Below are positions 5,277-12,887 of a DNA stretch of 39,560 bases, piece after piece. Positions within the stretch are counted from its first letter, which is position 1. Each line of letters opens with the position of its first letter. The position numbers and the translations under genes are program-made. The stretch covers positions 1-39,560 of the IMG/VR virus record IMGVR_UViG_3300029268_002496; one strand, 5' to 3'. Source of the stretch: a virus. The notes under the pieces were generated by a model. It ran no database searches and was not told where the DNA came from. It worked only from the letters and a program-made list of their open reading frames with translations.

Positions 5277-6089
5277 ATGATAACTATTTTTAAAATATTT
5301 GAGCAACAGAATCAAAATTTCTGGAATTGGTTTGGTGATTCCAAAGTCACCAATAATGGTGAACCGATGGTAGTATATCACGGAACAAAAGAAACTTTCG
5401 ATGTTTTTGATGAGAAAAAAATTGGTTATGGAACTGGGAATTATGGACATTACGGATATGGTTTCTATTTTTCCGATGATAAAAGGGAAGCAGTAGGTTA
5501 CGGTGATAAGATGATGGAATGTTATATTAAGATAGAAAAACCATTTACTGGGTCTGATGAAGAAATTTTATTATTGAAAAGGAATGGAATATGTAACATT
5601 GATGACATGGTGATTCAATCTATTGATTTTGATTCTTTATATAAGGAAATAAAAAGGGTAGATCCGAATTTAAGTGTTTTGATTGATTATATTAAGTTAT
5701 ATGGTATTTCGGATGCGTGGGATAAATTTCACGAAGAAAAAAGGGTAATAAAGGATTATTACAATACGATATCGAATATTATTGATGAATACAGTACATT
5801 AAAAAAAGATTTTTTTGAAGAAGTTCCGGAATATGTTTTTAATGAACTGAAAGAAATTGGGATAGATTTATCAAAATTAAAATATAATCAAGGGTTTAAG
5901 TATGATCAGTGTTTACATTGGATAACAGATTTGGGTAATTACAGTAAGGGGGTAACTGATGTAATTAAAAAATTGGGGTTTGATGGTGTAATATATGGTT
6001 CCGAATATGTTGTTTTTTATCCAAATTGTATAAAGTCTATAAATAATGATGGTAGTTGGGATAAGGATGATACAAATATTTATTCTTAA
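5277..6089 (+). CDS. Tagged ADP-ribosyltransferase-like protein (ART-PolyVal type)
   Basis: This 270-residue protein probably transfers ADP-ribose from NAD+. Seen: VVYHGT (His35), GYGFYFSDD (61-69) and GSEYVVFYP (Glu243). This is the H-Y-E layout and spacing of ART domains in phage and plasmid polyvalent proteins. GFDGVI just before the last motif also fits. The N-terminus MITIFKIFEQ matches the short tag shared by at least ten neighbouring genes, with a possible I-F-E processing site. The central helical region (about 95-210) is not recognised. The next tagged gene begins 15 bases downstream. Tag and ART fold together suggest an injected effector like T4 Alt. Confidence 0.75.
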   Translation: MITIFKIFEQQNQNFWNWFGDSKVTNNGEPMVVYHGTKETFDVFDEKKIGYGTGNYGHYGYGFYFSDDKREAVGYGDKMMECYIKIEKPFTGSDEEILLLKRNGICNIDDMVIQSIDFDSLYKEIKRVDPNLSVLIDYIKLYGISDAWDKFHEEKRVIKDYYNTISNIIDEYSTLKKDFFEEVPEYVFNELKEIGIDLSKLKYNQGFKYDQCLHWITDLGNYSKGVTDVIKKLGFDGVIYGSEYVVFYPNCIKSINNDGSWDKDDTNIYS

Positions 6090-6104
6090 AAAGAAGTTTT
6101 TGTA

Positions 6105-6905
6105 ATGAAGTATATAAAAAATTTATCACAATTTTTAGTTGAAAAATTAACCAATGTAACAGGTAAGATGAAACAACTGGTTGATTATTTTAATAAAACG
6201 ATAGAAGAGAAAGAAAATGAGTTACCAGAATTTTTTGATGATAATTATCCACATGTATTCTCCGATTGGGTTCTAAATAATTCTGGTTATTTCGTAGATT
6301 TAGAGGGGTATGATTCAGAAGATGAAGCATTTGAAAACATTATATATCCAGAAACATACTATGATTTAACACCGGATGTGAAAAAATTATATAAAGAATT
6401 TCTCGTTGAAATTGTCGATGATGTTTTCAATAACAATCCATATGATTTATATGAATTGCCACTATATGTAACATTTACTTATGAGGGTGATGTTAAAGAT
6501 GATTGGTTGGTTCATTTTACGGGTGAAGATGAATCTCTTGAAAATATATTAAAATCACAAAGTTTTCATGGATTATCTAATATGAAAAATTTACCACAGT
6601 CTGCTGGTGCAGATGAATGGGTTGAAGGTGGATATTGTTTCGCGTTTGATTTGGGGGATATATATAGTAATTTTAAAAATGGGTACAGTCATTACGGTAA
6701 TAAGGGTATTTTATTTAAATCCAGTGGGATTAAACTTTATCATAATGGTGATGATGAAATTCAAGTAATATTTATAGGAAATCAGGTAAGTAATTTGATT
6801 CCATTTTGGTATGATTCTGATACTAAAGAACTTTATAATAAAGATAATACTATTCGAACAAAAGATATTGATGAATTTTTTGATCAGATGATACAAAATA
6901 ATTAA
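6105..6905 (+). CDS. Tagged protein with probable divergent ART-like domain
   Basis: This 266-residue protein begins MKYIKNLSQFLVEKLTN, a tag with L-V-E as candidate cleavage site, very close to MKYLKNWIKFFELA at 30658. The N-terminal half is acidic and helical. The C-terminal half contains LVHFTG (His137), GGYCFAFD (Tyr177) and DDEIQVIF (Glu218). This order is compatible with an ART H-Y-E triad but too diverged to be sure. It is co-directional with the ART gene 15 bases upstream and is followed one base later by tRNA-Ser(GGA). Either an ART-fold effector or an unrelated internal protein. Confidence 0.6.
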   Translation: MKYIKNLSQFLVEKLTNVTGKMKQLVDYFNKTIEEKENELPEFFDDNYPHVFSDWVLNNSGYFVDLEGYDSEDEAFENIIYPETYYDLTPDVKKLYKEFLVEIVDDVFNNNPYDLYELPLYVTFTYEGDVKDDWLVHFTGEDESLENILKSQSFHGLSNMKNLPQSAGADEWVEGGYCFAFDLGDIYSNFKNGYSHYGNKGILFKSSGIKLYHNGDDEIQVIFIGNQVSNLIPFWYDSDTKELYNKDNTIRTKDIDEFFDQMIQNN

Positions 6906-6906
6906 A

Positions 6907-6992
6907 GGAAGGAAAACTGATCAGGGCGTCGGCGGTGGCTGGAAACCATTCGGATCAATTTATTGGTTGTGGATCGAGACCACTTTCTTCCG
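6907..6992 (+). tRNA. tRNA-Ser(GGA)
   Basis: The acceptor is GGAAGGA/TTCTTCC. The anticodon stem GGTGG/CCATT carries loop CTGGAAA (GGA). The variable arm is long. The T-arm is GTGG-ATCGAGA-CCAC. The discriminator is G. It lies apart from the main cluster, directly after a tagged protein gene. Confidence 0.8.
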
Positions 6993-7010
6993 CAAATTTC
7001 ATTTCAAATG

Positions 7011-7997
7011 TTAATTTTCATAAATTTCGGAATTAGGTATAATTTCCTGTGTACCAAATATCAAAGCGTGATTATTCCAAAATTCTATTGATTTTTCTGT
7101 TGCATGTCTATCCCAAGGTTCCACTTCTGATTGTGTTCCTATATAAGCGGTTATAATTATATAGATATTATTTGTTTTTTTCAGAACTATTGTTGCACTA
7201 TTTGTTGGTTCTGGTTCTCTATTTTTAACAAATTTGGTATAACCTTTTCTTCCTATTCTCAAAGCGTAAATAATTTCATCATTATCATCAACTTTAACAC
7301 ATGTTGTTTTTCCGATTTCATATGGAAAATCTATTTGTTCCGAAATAAAATATCTGTTGTCACATTCTAATTTCCCTATAATATCTGGTAGGATATTTAC
7401 TATTTCTCCATGTAAATGACTATTTTTACCCACAATAATCAAAAATCCATCTTTTGACAGGTATTTTGTTTTCGGTTTAATTTCTAAATCATTTACAAAC
7501 TGTTCAAATGTTTTTGTATAATTCAAATTTTCCCATCTTTTATCATTAAAAGACATACCAATTATTTTATATGCTTCTGGAAATTTTTCATTCTGAATTG
7601 TATTATATTCAATATAATCAATATATTCATCTGCATCGATAGGAACATTTGCTTTTTTTAATATTTCTGAATATTTATCAAGGAATTTTTGTAGATTGGG
7701 CTTATCGTAAATATAAAGAGCTCCACTTGATGTACAACAAAAACCATCCTTATAATCTTTTATACTACTTTCGTATTCACTAAGTTCTGCCCATTTTATT
7801 AATAAATTTTTTGCATTCATTCCACCATATTTTTCGATTGTACTAAGGGGTAAATATCCAACCAGTTTTTTTGTACCAACATTTAACAAATCATTAAATA
7901 AATTTCGATCATTATACAATTCAACATTGGATAAAAGATTTTCTATTTTTTCTATTTCAGAATTATAAACAAATTGTTCAAATGTTTTCATCTTCAT
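7011..7997 (-). CDS. Tagged protein with a second internal copy of the tag
   Basis: This 328-residue protein begins MKMKTFEQFVYNSE, the best match in the window to the T4 internal-protein targeting sequence (MKTYQEF). The heptad KTFEQFV recurs exactly at residues 162-168, in NYTKTFEQFVNDLE. The protein therefore looks like two tagged proteins fused head to tail. The first body (about 15-158) is not recognised. The second ends with ITAYIG, EPWDRHA and FWNNHALIFG (about 288-318). This resembles C-terminal nuclease-like (BECR fold) domains in polyvalent proteins, but that is tentative. It is transcribed divergently from 8057. Confidence 0.7.
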   Translation of the reverse strand: MKMKTFEQFVYNSEIEKIENLLSNVELYNDRNLFNDLLNVGTKKLVGYLPLSTIEKYGGMNAKNLLIKWAELSEYESSIKDYKDGFCCTSSGALYIYDKPNLQKFLDKYSEILKKANVPIDADEYIDYIEYNTIQNEKFPEAYKIIGMSFNDKRWENLNYTKTFEQFVNDLEIKPKTKYLSKDGFLIIVGKNSHLHGEIVNILPDIIGKLECDNRYFISEQIDFPYEIGKTTCVKVDDNDEIIYALRIGRKGYTKFVKNREPEPTNSATIVLKKTNNIYIIITAYIGTQSEVEPWDRHATEKSIEFWNNHALIFGTQEIIPNSEIYEN

Positions 7998-8021
7998 TAT
8001 ATATAAAAAATAGATTCAAAA

Positions 8022-8032
8022 TTTAATATATA
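8022..8032 (+). promoter_or_regulatory. Putative phage late promoter TTTAATATATA
   Basis: It lies 24 bases upstream of the ATG at 8057. A full match to the recurrent motif. Confidence 0.5.
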
Positions 8033-8056
8033 GGTAAAAAAGAATCTAAACCCAGT

Positions 8057-9001
8057 ATGAAAAATATATTTAGTTTTGAAGAATACTTATTAGAAAAAGA
8101 AAAGGTCGATGACAAGAAGGTTATTGTTGATAAAAAGGTTGATAAAGAAAAAGTTGTTGATAAAGTTGTTGATAAAACAACCGATAAGGACAAAAAGGAA
8201 CCCGTAGTTGAAGAGAAACCAAAACCTAGTGGATTAACACCAAAGCAAGAAAAGAACTTGCCACAACACTTAAAAGACGCTATTTTGAAGGCAAAAGCTA
8301 AGAGGGATAAAGTTCAACCACAGAATGAGGGTAGGGGTATTTGGAAAGATAAATGGGATAAGGGTGATTTGACATTGACATTATATTATTCAATTTACGG
8401 AACACGTGGATTGGGTTTAACAGAAAAAGAATTGGCCGAAGATGTCATTGGATCTAGTTTAAATTCTTTAAAGAAACAGGCTTTAAATTTTAATTATTTA
8501 AGGGGTGAAAGTGGATTAGATAGACCACACACTATTCAAACTGCAGTTTTTGATGAATATGGTAAATCATCACCGGTGGAATTAAGAAAAATTTGTTTAA
8601 AAATAATAGATGAAAAAGCTGGTGGTGATGGAAAAATTTTTCAACAAAAGATTAAACAAAAAAACATGAAAAAGGAATTAGATTCTGAATTTCGTAAAAG
8701 GGGGTTCGATCCATCAAAAATGAAATCAATAGGGAAAAGACCAACTTTAAGGTCGATGTTGGAAGATCCAGATGAAATCACCGAATCTTTTATATCTGGA
8801 GTAAATTATGATAATACAATAGTTCCATTTTTGAAAAAATCTGTTGGTGATATTTCCAAATTAACCCCATATATTTTAGAACTTGGGAATAGGGTATTTT
8901 TAACATCGGATGGTCGTGTTGAAATATATGAAGATGATAAAAAGGTTAAAGTTTATAAAGATGTACAGGATTTTATAAATAGAATTTATAGAACCGCATG
9001 A
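8057..9001 (+). CDS. Tagged internal-protein candidate with Lys/Asp/Val repeat linker
   Basis: This 314-residue protein starts MKNIFSFEEYLLEKE, a clear tag with L-L-E as possible cleavage site. Residues 16-60 are a low-complexity repeat of VDKK/VDKE units, then a proline-rich piece. This would be a flexible highly charged linker, like the charged bodies of T4 internal proteins. The rest (about 95-314) is an alpha-beta region I do not recognise, with LTLYYSIYGTRGLGLTEKEL near 113-132 and FINRIYRTA at the end. No catalytic motif stands out. A late-promoter-like motif sits just upstream. Confidence 0.7.
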   Translation: MKNIFSFEEYLLEKEKVDDKKVIVDKKVDKEKVVDKVVDKTTDKDKKEPVVEEKPKPSGLTPKQEKNLPQHLKDAILKAKAKRDKVQPQNEGRGIWKDKWDKGDLTLTLYYSIYGTRGLGLTEKELAEDVIGSSLNSLKKQALNFNYLRGESGLDRPHTIQTAVFDEYGKSSPVELRKICLKIIDEKAGGDGKIFQQKIKQKNMKKELDSEFRKRGFDPSKMKSIGKRPTLRSMLEDPDEITESFISGVNYDNTIVPFLKKSVGDISKLTPYILELGNRVFLTSDGRVEIYEDDKKVKVYKDVQDFINRIYRTA

Positions 9002-9064
9002 TAGAATTGGTATTTACAAAAAACCGGATTCTAATTACAAATATAAACGGAGAAAAAAAGATAA

Positions 9065-9562
9065 TTAGTATAATATAGCTTTAATATTATAAACAACATA
9101 ATTGGTTGAGTCAATTTCTATTTTATCTTTGAATTTATTCCCCAAATATCCAATACTTTTTAAAAACAAGGAAGCTTCTTTTTGTGAACCACAAACATAT
9201 GTTAACCATTCATATACTTGTTTATTTGTTGTTTCATATTCAACAAAATCTGTTTGAAATTGTTCAATTTCATTTTCTTTATTGATATATTCCAATTCTT
9301 TTATTATAGAATCTTGATCATCAAATTGATCATCAAGATTGAAATATTTGCCGTTTTTAAGTCTAAATTCTTCAACGAATCCACTTTTCAGAAAATATCT
9401 TTGTGCAACTGTTTCTGAATCAGAAAAATAAATTCCCCAACCACCGATATTTTTACCATCACCAGATCCTATTTTATCTAAATCGAAGGTATCGAATTTT
9501 CTATCAGAACCATGATAAACATCAATTATTTCATTGATATATTCTTCAAACATTTTTATCAA
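9065..9562 (-). CDS. Small tagged ART-like protein, third catalytic residue changed
   Basis: This 165-residue protein starts MIKMFEEYINEIID (I-N-E as candidate cleavage site) and runs straight into an ART domain. VYHGSDRKFDTFD (His17) and GWGIYFSDSETVAQRY (42-57) match the 5277 protein closely. The C-terminal strand reads STNYVVYNIKAI, so Asn154 stands where 5277 has Glu243. The usual glutamate is missing unless nearby Glu149 substitutes. It may be an inactive or altered-specificity ART, or a binding module. It shares the leftward direction with the small membrane protein 4 bases upstream. Confidence 0.7.
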   Translation of the reverse strand: MIKMFEEYINEIIDVYHGSDRKFDTFDLDKIGSGDGKNIGGWGIYFSDSETVAQRYFLKSGFVEEFRLKNGKYFNLDDQFDDQDSIIKELEYINKENEIEQFQTDFVEYETTNKQVYEWLTYVCGSQKEASLFLKSIGYLGNKFKDKIEIDSTNYVVYNIKAILY

Positions 9563-9565
9563 TTT

Positions 9566-9742
9566 TCAAAAAGGTTTATTTTTCCAGATTTTGTATGCTA
9601 AGATACCCAAATAAATTACGATTGAACTTACTATAATTACCCATTTAGCCAAAAATACAACTAAAAGTATAAATATAATAGGTACTAATAAAGATAATAA
9701 AAAAGAATTTAAATTTTCTTCGAACCATGTTTTAATATTCAT
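9566..9742 (-). CDS. Small membrane protein, 58 aa
   Basis: A short frame encoding a start MNIKTWFEENLNSF and then two closely spaced hydrophobic stretches (LLSLLVPIIFILLVVFLA and WVIIVSSIVIYLGILAY), ending KIWKNKPF. It is probably an integral inner-membrane protein with two helices. It ends three bases before the small ART gene, so both are likely co-transcribed. An AT-rich TATATATAAAAAA stretch precedes it. Function unknown; size alone is compatible with a lysis or exclusion role but nothing proves it. Confidence 0.55.
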   Translation of the reverse strand: MNIKTWFEENLNSFLLSLLVPIIFILLVVFLAKWVIIVSSIVIYLGILAYKIWKNKPF

Positions 9743-9785
9743 AATAATGTTTTTTCTTTTTATATATAAAAAATGATAATGAAGT

Positions 9786-9796
9786 TTTAATATATA
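9786..9796 (+). promoter_or_regulatory. Putative phage late promoter TTTAATATATA
   Basis: It lies six bases before the ATG at 9803. A full match to the recurrent motif. Confidence 0.5.
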
Positions 9797-9802
9797 ATAT
9801 TT

Positions 9803-10522
9803 ATGATAAAATACACAGATTTTAAATTAATAACGGAAGATATTGATTCCAAATTAAATAAAAGGGAATATAATAACATTTTAAAGAGAATTGGAGTAAC
9901 TGGTAATACTGGTAAATTTAGTTTATCTAACATTGATGGTAATAGGGTAAAAATAAAGGCAAGTGAATTAACACCGAGTCAAACAGATATATTTCTGGAT
10001 AAAATTTTTGCACATTTGATTGATCTTGAAAAATTTGTAAAAAAGGCTATTAAAGGAAAAGTAAAAGATGATGATATTCTTATTAGTTCGGATAATCATA
10101 TTATAGATGGACATCATAGATGGGCATCTGCTTACATTTTAAATCCCGATTGTAAAATGAAATGTACACAAATAAATCTAACACTTGAAGAATCTATTCC
10201 GGTTTTAACCAATTTAATTAAAAACAAAGCATCAAATCAAAAAGAAAAAAGTGATACTGATTATAAGTATAACATATATGATTTGGTAAGTTTAAGTAAA
10301 GATGATTTACTCGCAGCTCTTTCTAAAATAATTAAGAAGGAAGATCCAGAAAAAGTAAGTAGATTTTTAGATAAGGTGTATAAAAAGAATGATTCTGATT
10401 TACATCCATTGAATTTTTTTGTAAAAAATATTCAGAAATTACCAAACCCACAATATCATTTAGAAAGGGCTGATATGCCACAATTAAGTAGTGAAGAAAT
10501 CGAAAAGATTATTAAGGATTAA
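9803..10522 (+). CDS. Tagged ParB-like (DGHHRW) protein
   Basis: This 239-residue protein starts MIKYTDFKLITEDID; I-T-E is a good gp21-type cleavage site. The body has a ParB/Srx-type nucleotide-binding motif, HIIDGHHRWASAY (99-111), preceded by KASELTPSQ (52-60). In this family the DG-H-R motif binds or hydrolyses nucleotides, or cuts DNA. The C-terminal part (about 150-239) is charged and unrecognised. Tag plus enzyme domain suggests it is carried in the virion and acts on host DNA or nucleotides early. It is followed 74 bases later by tnpB. Confidence 0.7.
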   Translation: MIKYTDFKLITEDIDSKLNKREYNNILKRIGVTGNTGKFSLSNIDGNRVKIKASELTPSQTDIFLDKIFAHLIDLEKFVKKAIKGKVKDDDILISSDNHIIDGHHRWASAYILNPDCKMKCTQINLTLEESIPVLTNLIKNKASNQKEKSDTDYKYNIYDLVSLSKDDLLAALSKIIKKEDPEKVSRFLDKVYKKNDSDLHPLNFFVKNIQKLPNPQYHLERADMPQLSSEEIEKIIKD

Positions 10523-10596
10523 TATTTTTTACACAAAATTGTACCCACTATTAAACTTAATATAATCAGACCCATTGGAAAACAATATATAATTAT

Positions 10597-11760
10597 GTGT
10601 TAAAGGCTTTTAAATACAGGTTATACCCAACGGATGAACAAAAAATTTTATTAGAAAAACATTTTGGGTGTACACGTTTCATTTATAATTTAGCGTTGGA
10701 AACAAAAATCAGTGCATACAGTTCAAATCGTGTTTTTGTTTCAAGGTATGATCTTCAGGAACAATTGGTTGATTTAAAAAATGATGTTAATTGGTTGAAG
10801 GAAGTAAATAGTCAATCATTACAATCTAGTTTATTACATCTTGATAATGCCTATAATCGTTTTTTCAAATTCAAGACTGGATTTCCAAAGTTTAAGTCCA
10901 AACATCATAAAAATTCATTTTCAGTTCCACAGGGAATAAAGGTTTTCAATAGAAAAGTTTTCATTCCGAAATTTTTGGAAGGAATTGAAATGGTAATTGA
11001 TAGAAAACATGAAGGGACAATTCGTTCCGGAACCGTTTCTAAAACACCATCACAGAAATATTTCATTTCAATTCTGTGTGAAACTGGTGTTCCGGAACCA
11101 ACTAAAAAACCTATTTTATCGGAAACTACCATTGGAATTGATTTAGGTTTGAAAACATCCAATGGAGAAAAAGTGGATATTCCGAATTTTGATAAGAAAT
11201 CGAACAAACTAAAAATTCTGCAAAGGAAATTATCAAAAAGAATTAAAGGTAGTAACCGATTCAACGTAATTAAATTAAAAATAAGTAAAATTCACGAATC
11301 AATCTGTAACATAAGAAAGGATTTTCAACACAAATTATCAACCGAGATAACCAATCGTTTTGATACCATTGTAATTGAAGATTTGAATGTTAAAGGAATG
11401 ATGCGGAATCATAAATTAGCTAATTCCATTCAGAAAGTTTCATGGAGTGAATTTACATCTATGTTGGAATACAAATCTAAATGGAAAGGGAAAAATCTAA
11501 AAATAGTGAATAGATTTTTTCCATCCAGTAAATTATGTTCAGTTTGTGGATATAAAAAAGATGATCTCACATTAAAGAATCGTGAATGGATTTGTCCGTG
11601 TTGTAATACACATCACGATAGAGACTTAAATGCTGCAATCAATATTAAAAATAATTGGCTGGCGGAATACCAGTGTCAGAACGTGGAGAAACATATTGTC
11701 GATGAAACGTTAATTTCATTACCATTAGGTGAGGATGTATTCATTCAAAAAGTTTTTTAA
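10597..11760 (+). CDS. tnpB: TnpB, RNA-guided RuvC nuclease of IS200/IS605-type elements
   Basis: This 387-residue protein has the full TnpB layout. The N-terminus is FKYRLYPTDEQ. The RuvC motifs are TTIGIDLGLKTSNG (Asp182), IVIEDLNVKGM (Glu261) and HHDRDLNAAINI (Asp343). A zinc finger lies between the last two (CSVC at 314-317, CPCC at 333-336). All three catalytic acids are present, so it may be active. The start is GTG. No tnpA is present and I see no element ends, so it is either a remnant or a domesticated, homing-like copy. TnpB proteins use a guide RNA overlapping their 3' end. A late-promoter-like motif overlaps the stop region. Confidence 0.9.
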   Translation: MLKAFKYRLYPTDEQKILLEKHFGCTRFIYNLALETKISAYSSNRVFVSRYDLQEQLVDLKNDVNWLKEVNSQSLQSSLLHLDNAYNRFFKFKTGFPKFKSKHHKNSFSVPQGIKVFNRKVFIPKFLEGIEMVIDRKHEGTIRSGTVSKTPSQKYFISILCETGVPEPTKKPILSETTIGIDLGLKTSNGEKVDIPNFDKKSNKLKILQRKLSKRIKGSNRFNVIKLKISKIHESICNIRKDFQHKLSTEITNRFDTIVIEDLNVKGMMRNHKLANSIQKVSWSEFTSMLEYKSKWKGKNLKIVNRFFPSSKLCSVCGYKKDDLTLKNREWICPCCNTHHDRDLNAAINIKNNWLAEYQCQNVEKHIVDETLISLPLGEDVFIQKVF

Positions 11761-11766
11761 TATATA
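11756..11766 (+). promoter_or_regulatory. Putative phage late promoter TTTAATATATA
   Basis: It lies 14 bases before the ATG at 11781, overlapping the tnpB stop codon. Confidence 0.45.
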
Positions 11767-11780
11767 AAAGAAACGAAATT

Positions 11781-11951
11781 ATGATGAAACTTTACGAAAA
11801 ATTAAAAGAATTAGATTTAATCGAAAATTACAAAGAATTTGTTGAACTTATTCATATCAGGGCAATCTGGGTGAATAATACACCCATTAGTGATCCGAAT
11901 TTTAATATATCAGAATCTGATAAAATAAAAATAGGTATTAAGGAATTATAA
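11781..11951 (+). CDS. Short protein with S4-like C-terminus, 56 aa
   Basis: A 56-residue frame (MMKLYEKLKELDLIENYKEF...) ending in WVNNTPISDPNFNISESDKI and then KIGIKEL. The ending resembles the strand pattern of S4-type RNA-binding domains (V-x-V-N-G ... D-x-I-x-I-G), but it is short and the match is weak. A late-promoter-like motif lies upstream. Its stop overlaps by six bases the end of the convergent tail gene. It probably arrived before or alongside tnpB. Function not assigned. Confidence 0.5.
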   Translation: MMKLYEKLKELDLIENYKEFVELIHIRAIWVNNTPISDPNFNISESDKIKIGIKEL

Positions 11952-12797
11952 GTCCGTTTGTGGTGGGACATCAAAATCTTCCTGTGGTGTTGATGGATCG
12001 TGTGGTGGTTCACCAGTAGAATTTTGAAAAGCGGGATCATTCAAATTCGGTGTGGTTAATGTTCTTAATCTTTTCATATCGTGTATATAAGCTTTGTAAT
12101 ATACTTTTTTCATATTTTCGAATTCAATATTTTCACCACAATCCAATTTATCAGTATCGACCTTCCAAGATGGATAATAACATCTTACAGTCAATGGAAT
12201 TTTAATAATTTTATCCCTAGAACCTTCCACTGGAATATCCCTAGGTAATTCGAATGTTTTATCATCCGGTTTTTGTAAAACCAAATCTATTTTTAAACCA
12301 TAATAATCCATACTGAAGAAATAGTAGTTATATAACATATCTAATATTTTTTGATAACAAATATAACTTTCACCTTCAGATGCCAAATGTATTTCCACAT
12401 TATAAGTTAATTGAATGGGTATCGCTTTCACTTTGGTTACGATTCTCTTCAATTCCTTATTTATCTTAACAGTTTTAGGTATATACATATTTGGGTTCGC
12501 GTATTCATCACTAACTGGTGACCAGTTTTCTAATGTTATAACACCACGTTGTTTTTGATCTGTATTAAGTTCAACCCTTTGATCGGTAACATCATCAACA
12601 AATGAATCTAATAAAAAACGTTGTTCACCAACCATACTTGAGTAGAAAGGTAATGAAACACATTTTTTTCCGGTTTCGAATCTATAAACCCATCTAATAT
12701 TTCTGTTTAATGTTTTAGCCAAGGCGACTAAAATCATTCTAAAATAATTATTATCATAATTATATTCGTGTCCAATTTTACTCAAGTCAGAACTCAT
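11946..12797 (-). CDS. Probable tail sheath stabiliser/completion protein (T4 gp15-like)
   Basis: This 283-residue protein has no signal peptide. The order of features suggests T4 gp15 and relatives. An N-terminal region NYFRMILVALAKTLNRNIRW is followed by a VSLPFYSSMVGEQRFLLDSF stretch. A central segment IPIQLTYNVEIHLASEGESY precedes QKILDMLYNYYFF. Then comes ELPRDIPVEGSRDKIIKIPL, where gp15 has a similar preference for short strands. The tail is proline rich and disordered. gp15 caps the contractile sheath at the head end. The late motif at 12816 fits a virion gene. Identification is by pattern only; another baseplate or neck protein is possible. Confidence 0.45.
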   Translation of the reverse strand: MSSDLSKIGHEYNYDNNYFRMILVALAKTLNRNIRWVYRFETGKKCVSLPFYSSMVGEQRFLLDSFVDDVTDQRVELNTDQKQRGVITLENWSPVSDEYANPNMYIPKTVKINKELKRIVTKVKAIPIQLTYNVEIHLASEGESYICYQKILDMLYNYYFFSMDYYGLKIDLVLQKPDDKTFELPRDIPVEGSRDKIIKIPLTVRCYYPSWKVDTDKLDCGENIEFENMKKVYYKAYIHDMKRLRTLTTPNLNDPAFQNSTGEPPHDPSTPQEDFDVPPQTDL

Positions 12798-12815
12798 CGA
12801 TGTGTGTTTTCTTTT

Positions 12816-12826
12816 TATATATTAAA
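12816..12826 (-). promoter_or_regulatory. Putative phage late promoter (TTTAATATATA on minus)
   Basis: It lies 18 bases upstream of the tail-protein start at 12797. A full match to the recurrent motif. Confidence 0.5.
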
Positions 12827-12843
12827 TATCCTAAAACAAAAAA

Positions 12844-12863
12844 GGGTTCATATAGATGAACCC
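12844..12863. terminator. Hairpin GGGTTCAT-atag-ATGAACCC
   Basis: An 8-bp perfect stem with A-runs on the left and C/T on the right. It lies between two leftward genes and would terminate the upstream 12888-13694 message. Confidence 0.6.
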
Positions 12864-12887
12864 CCTTTTGAAAGAATTTAATATTAA

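Noticed and set aside
5277-6089. Toxin-antitoxin reading of the ART genes
   Set aside because: No partner antitoxin is adjacent; the shared tags and late-type promoters fit virion proteins better.
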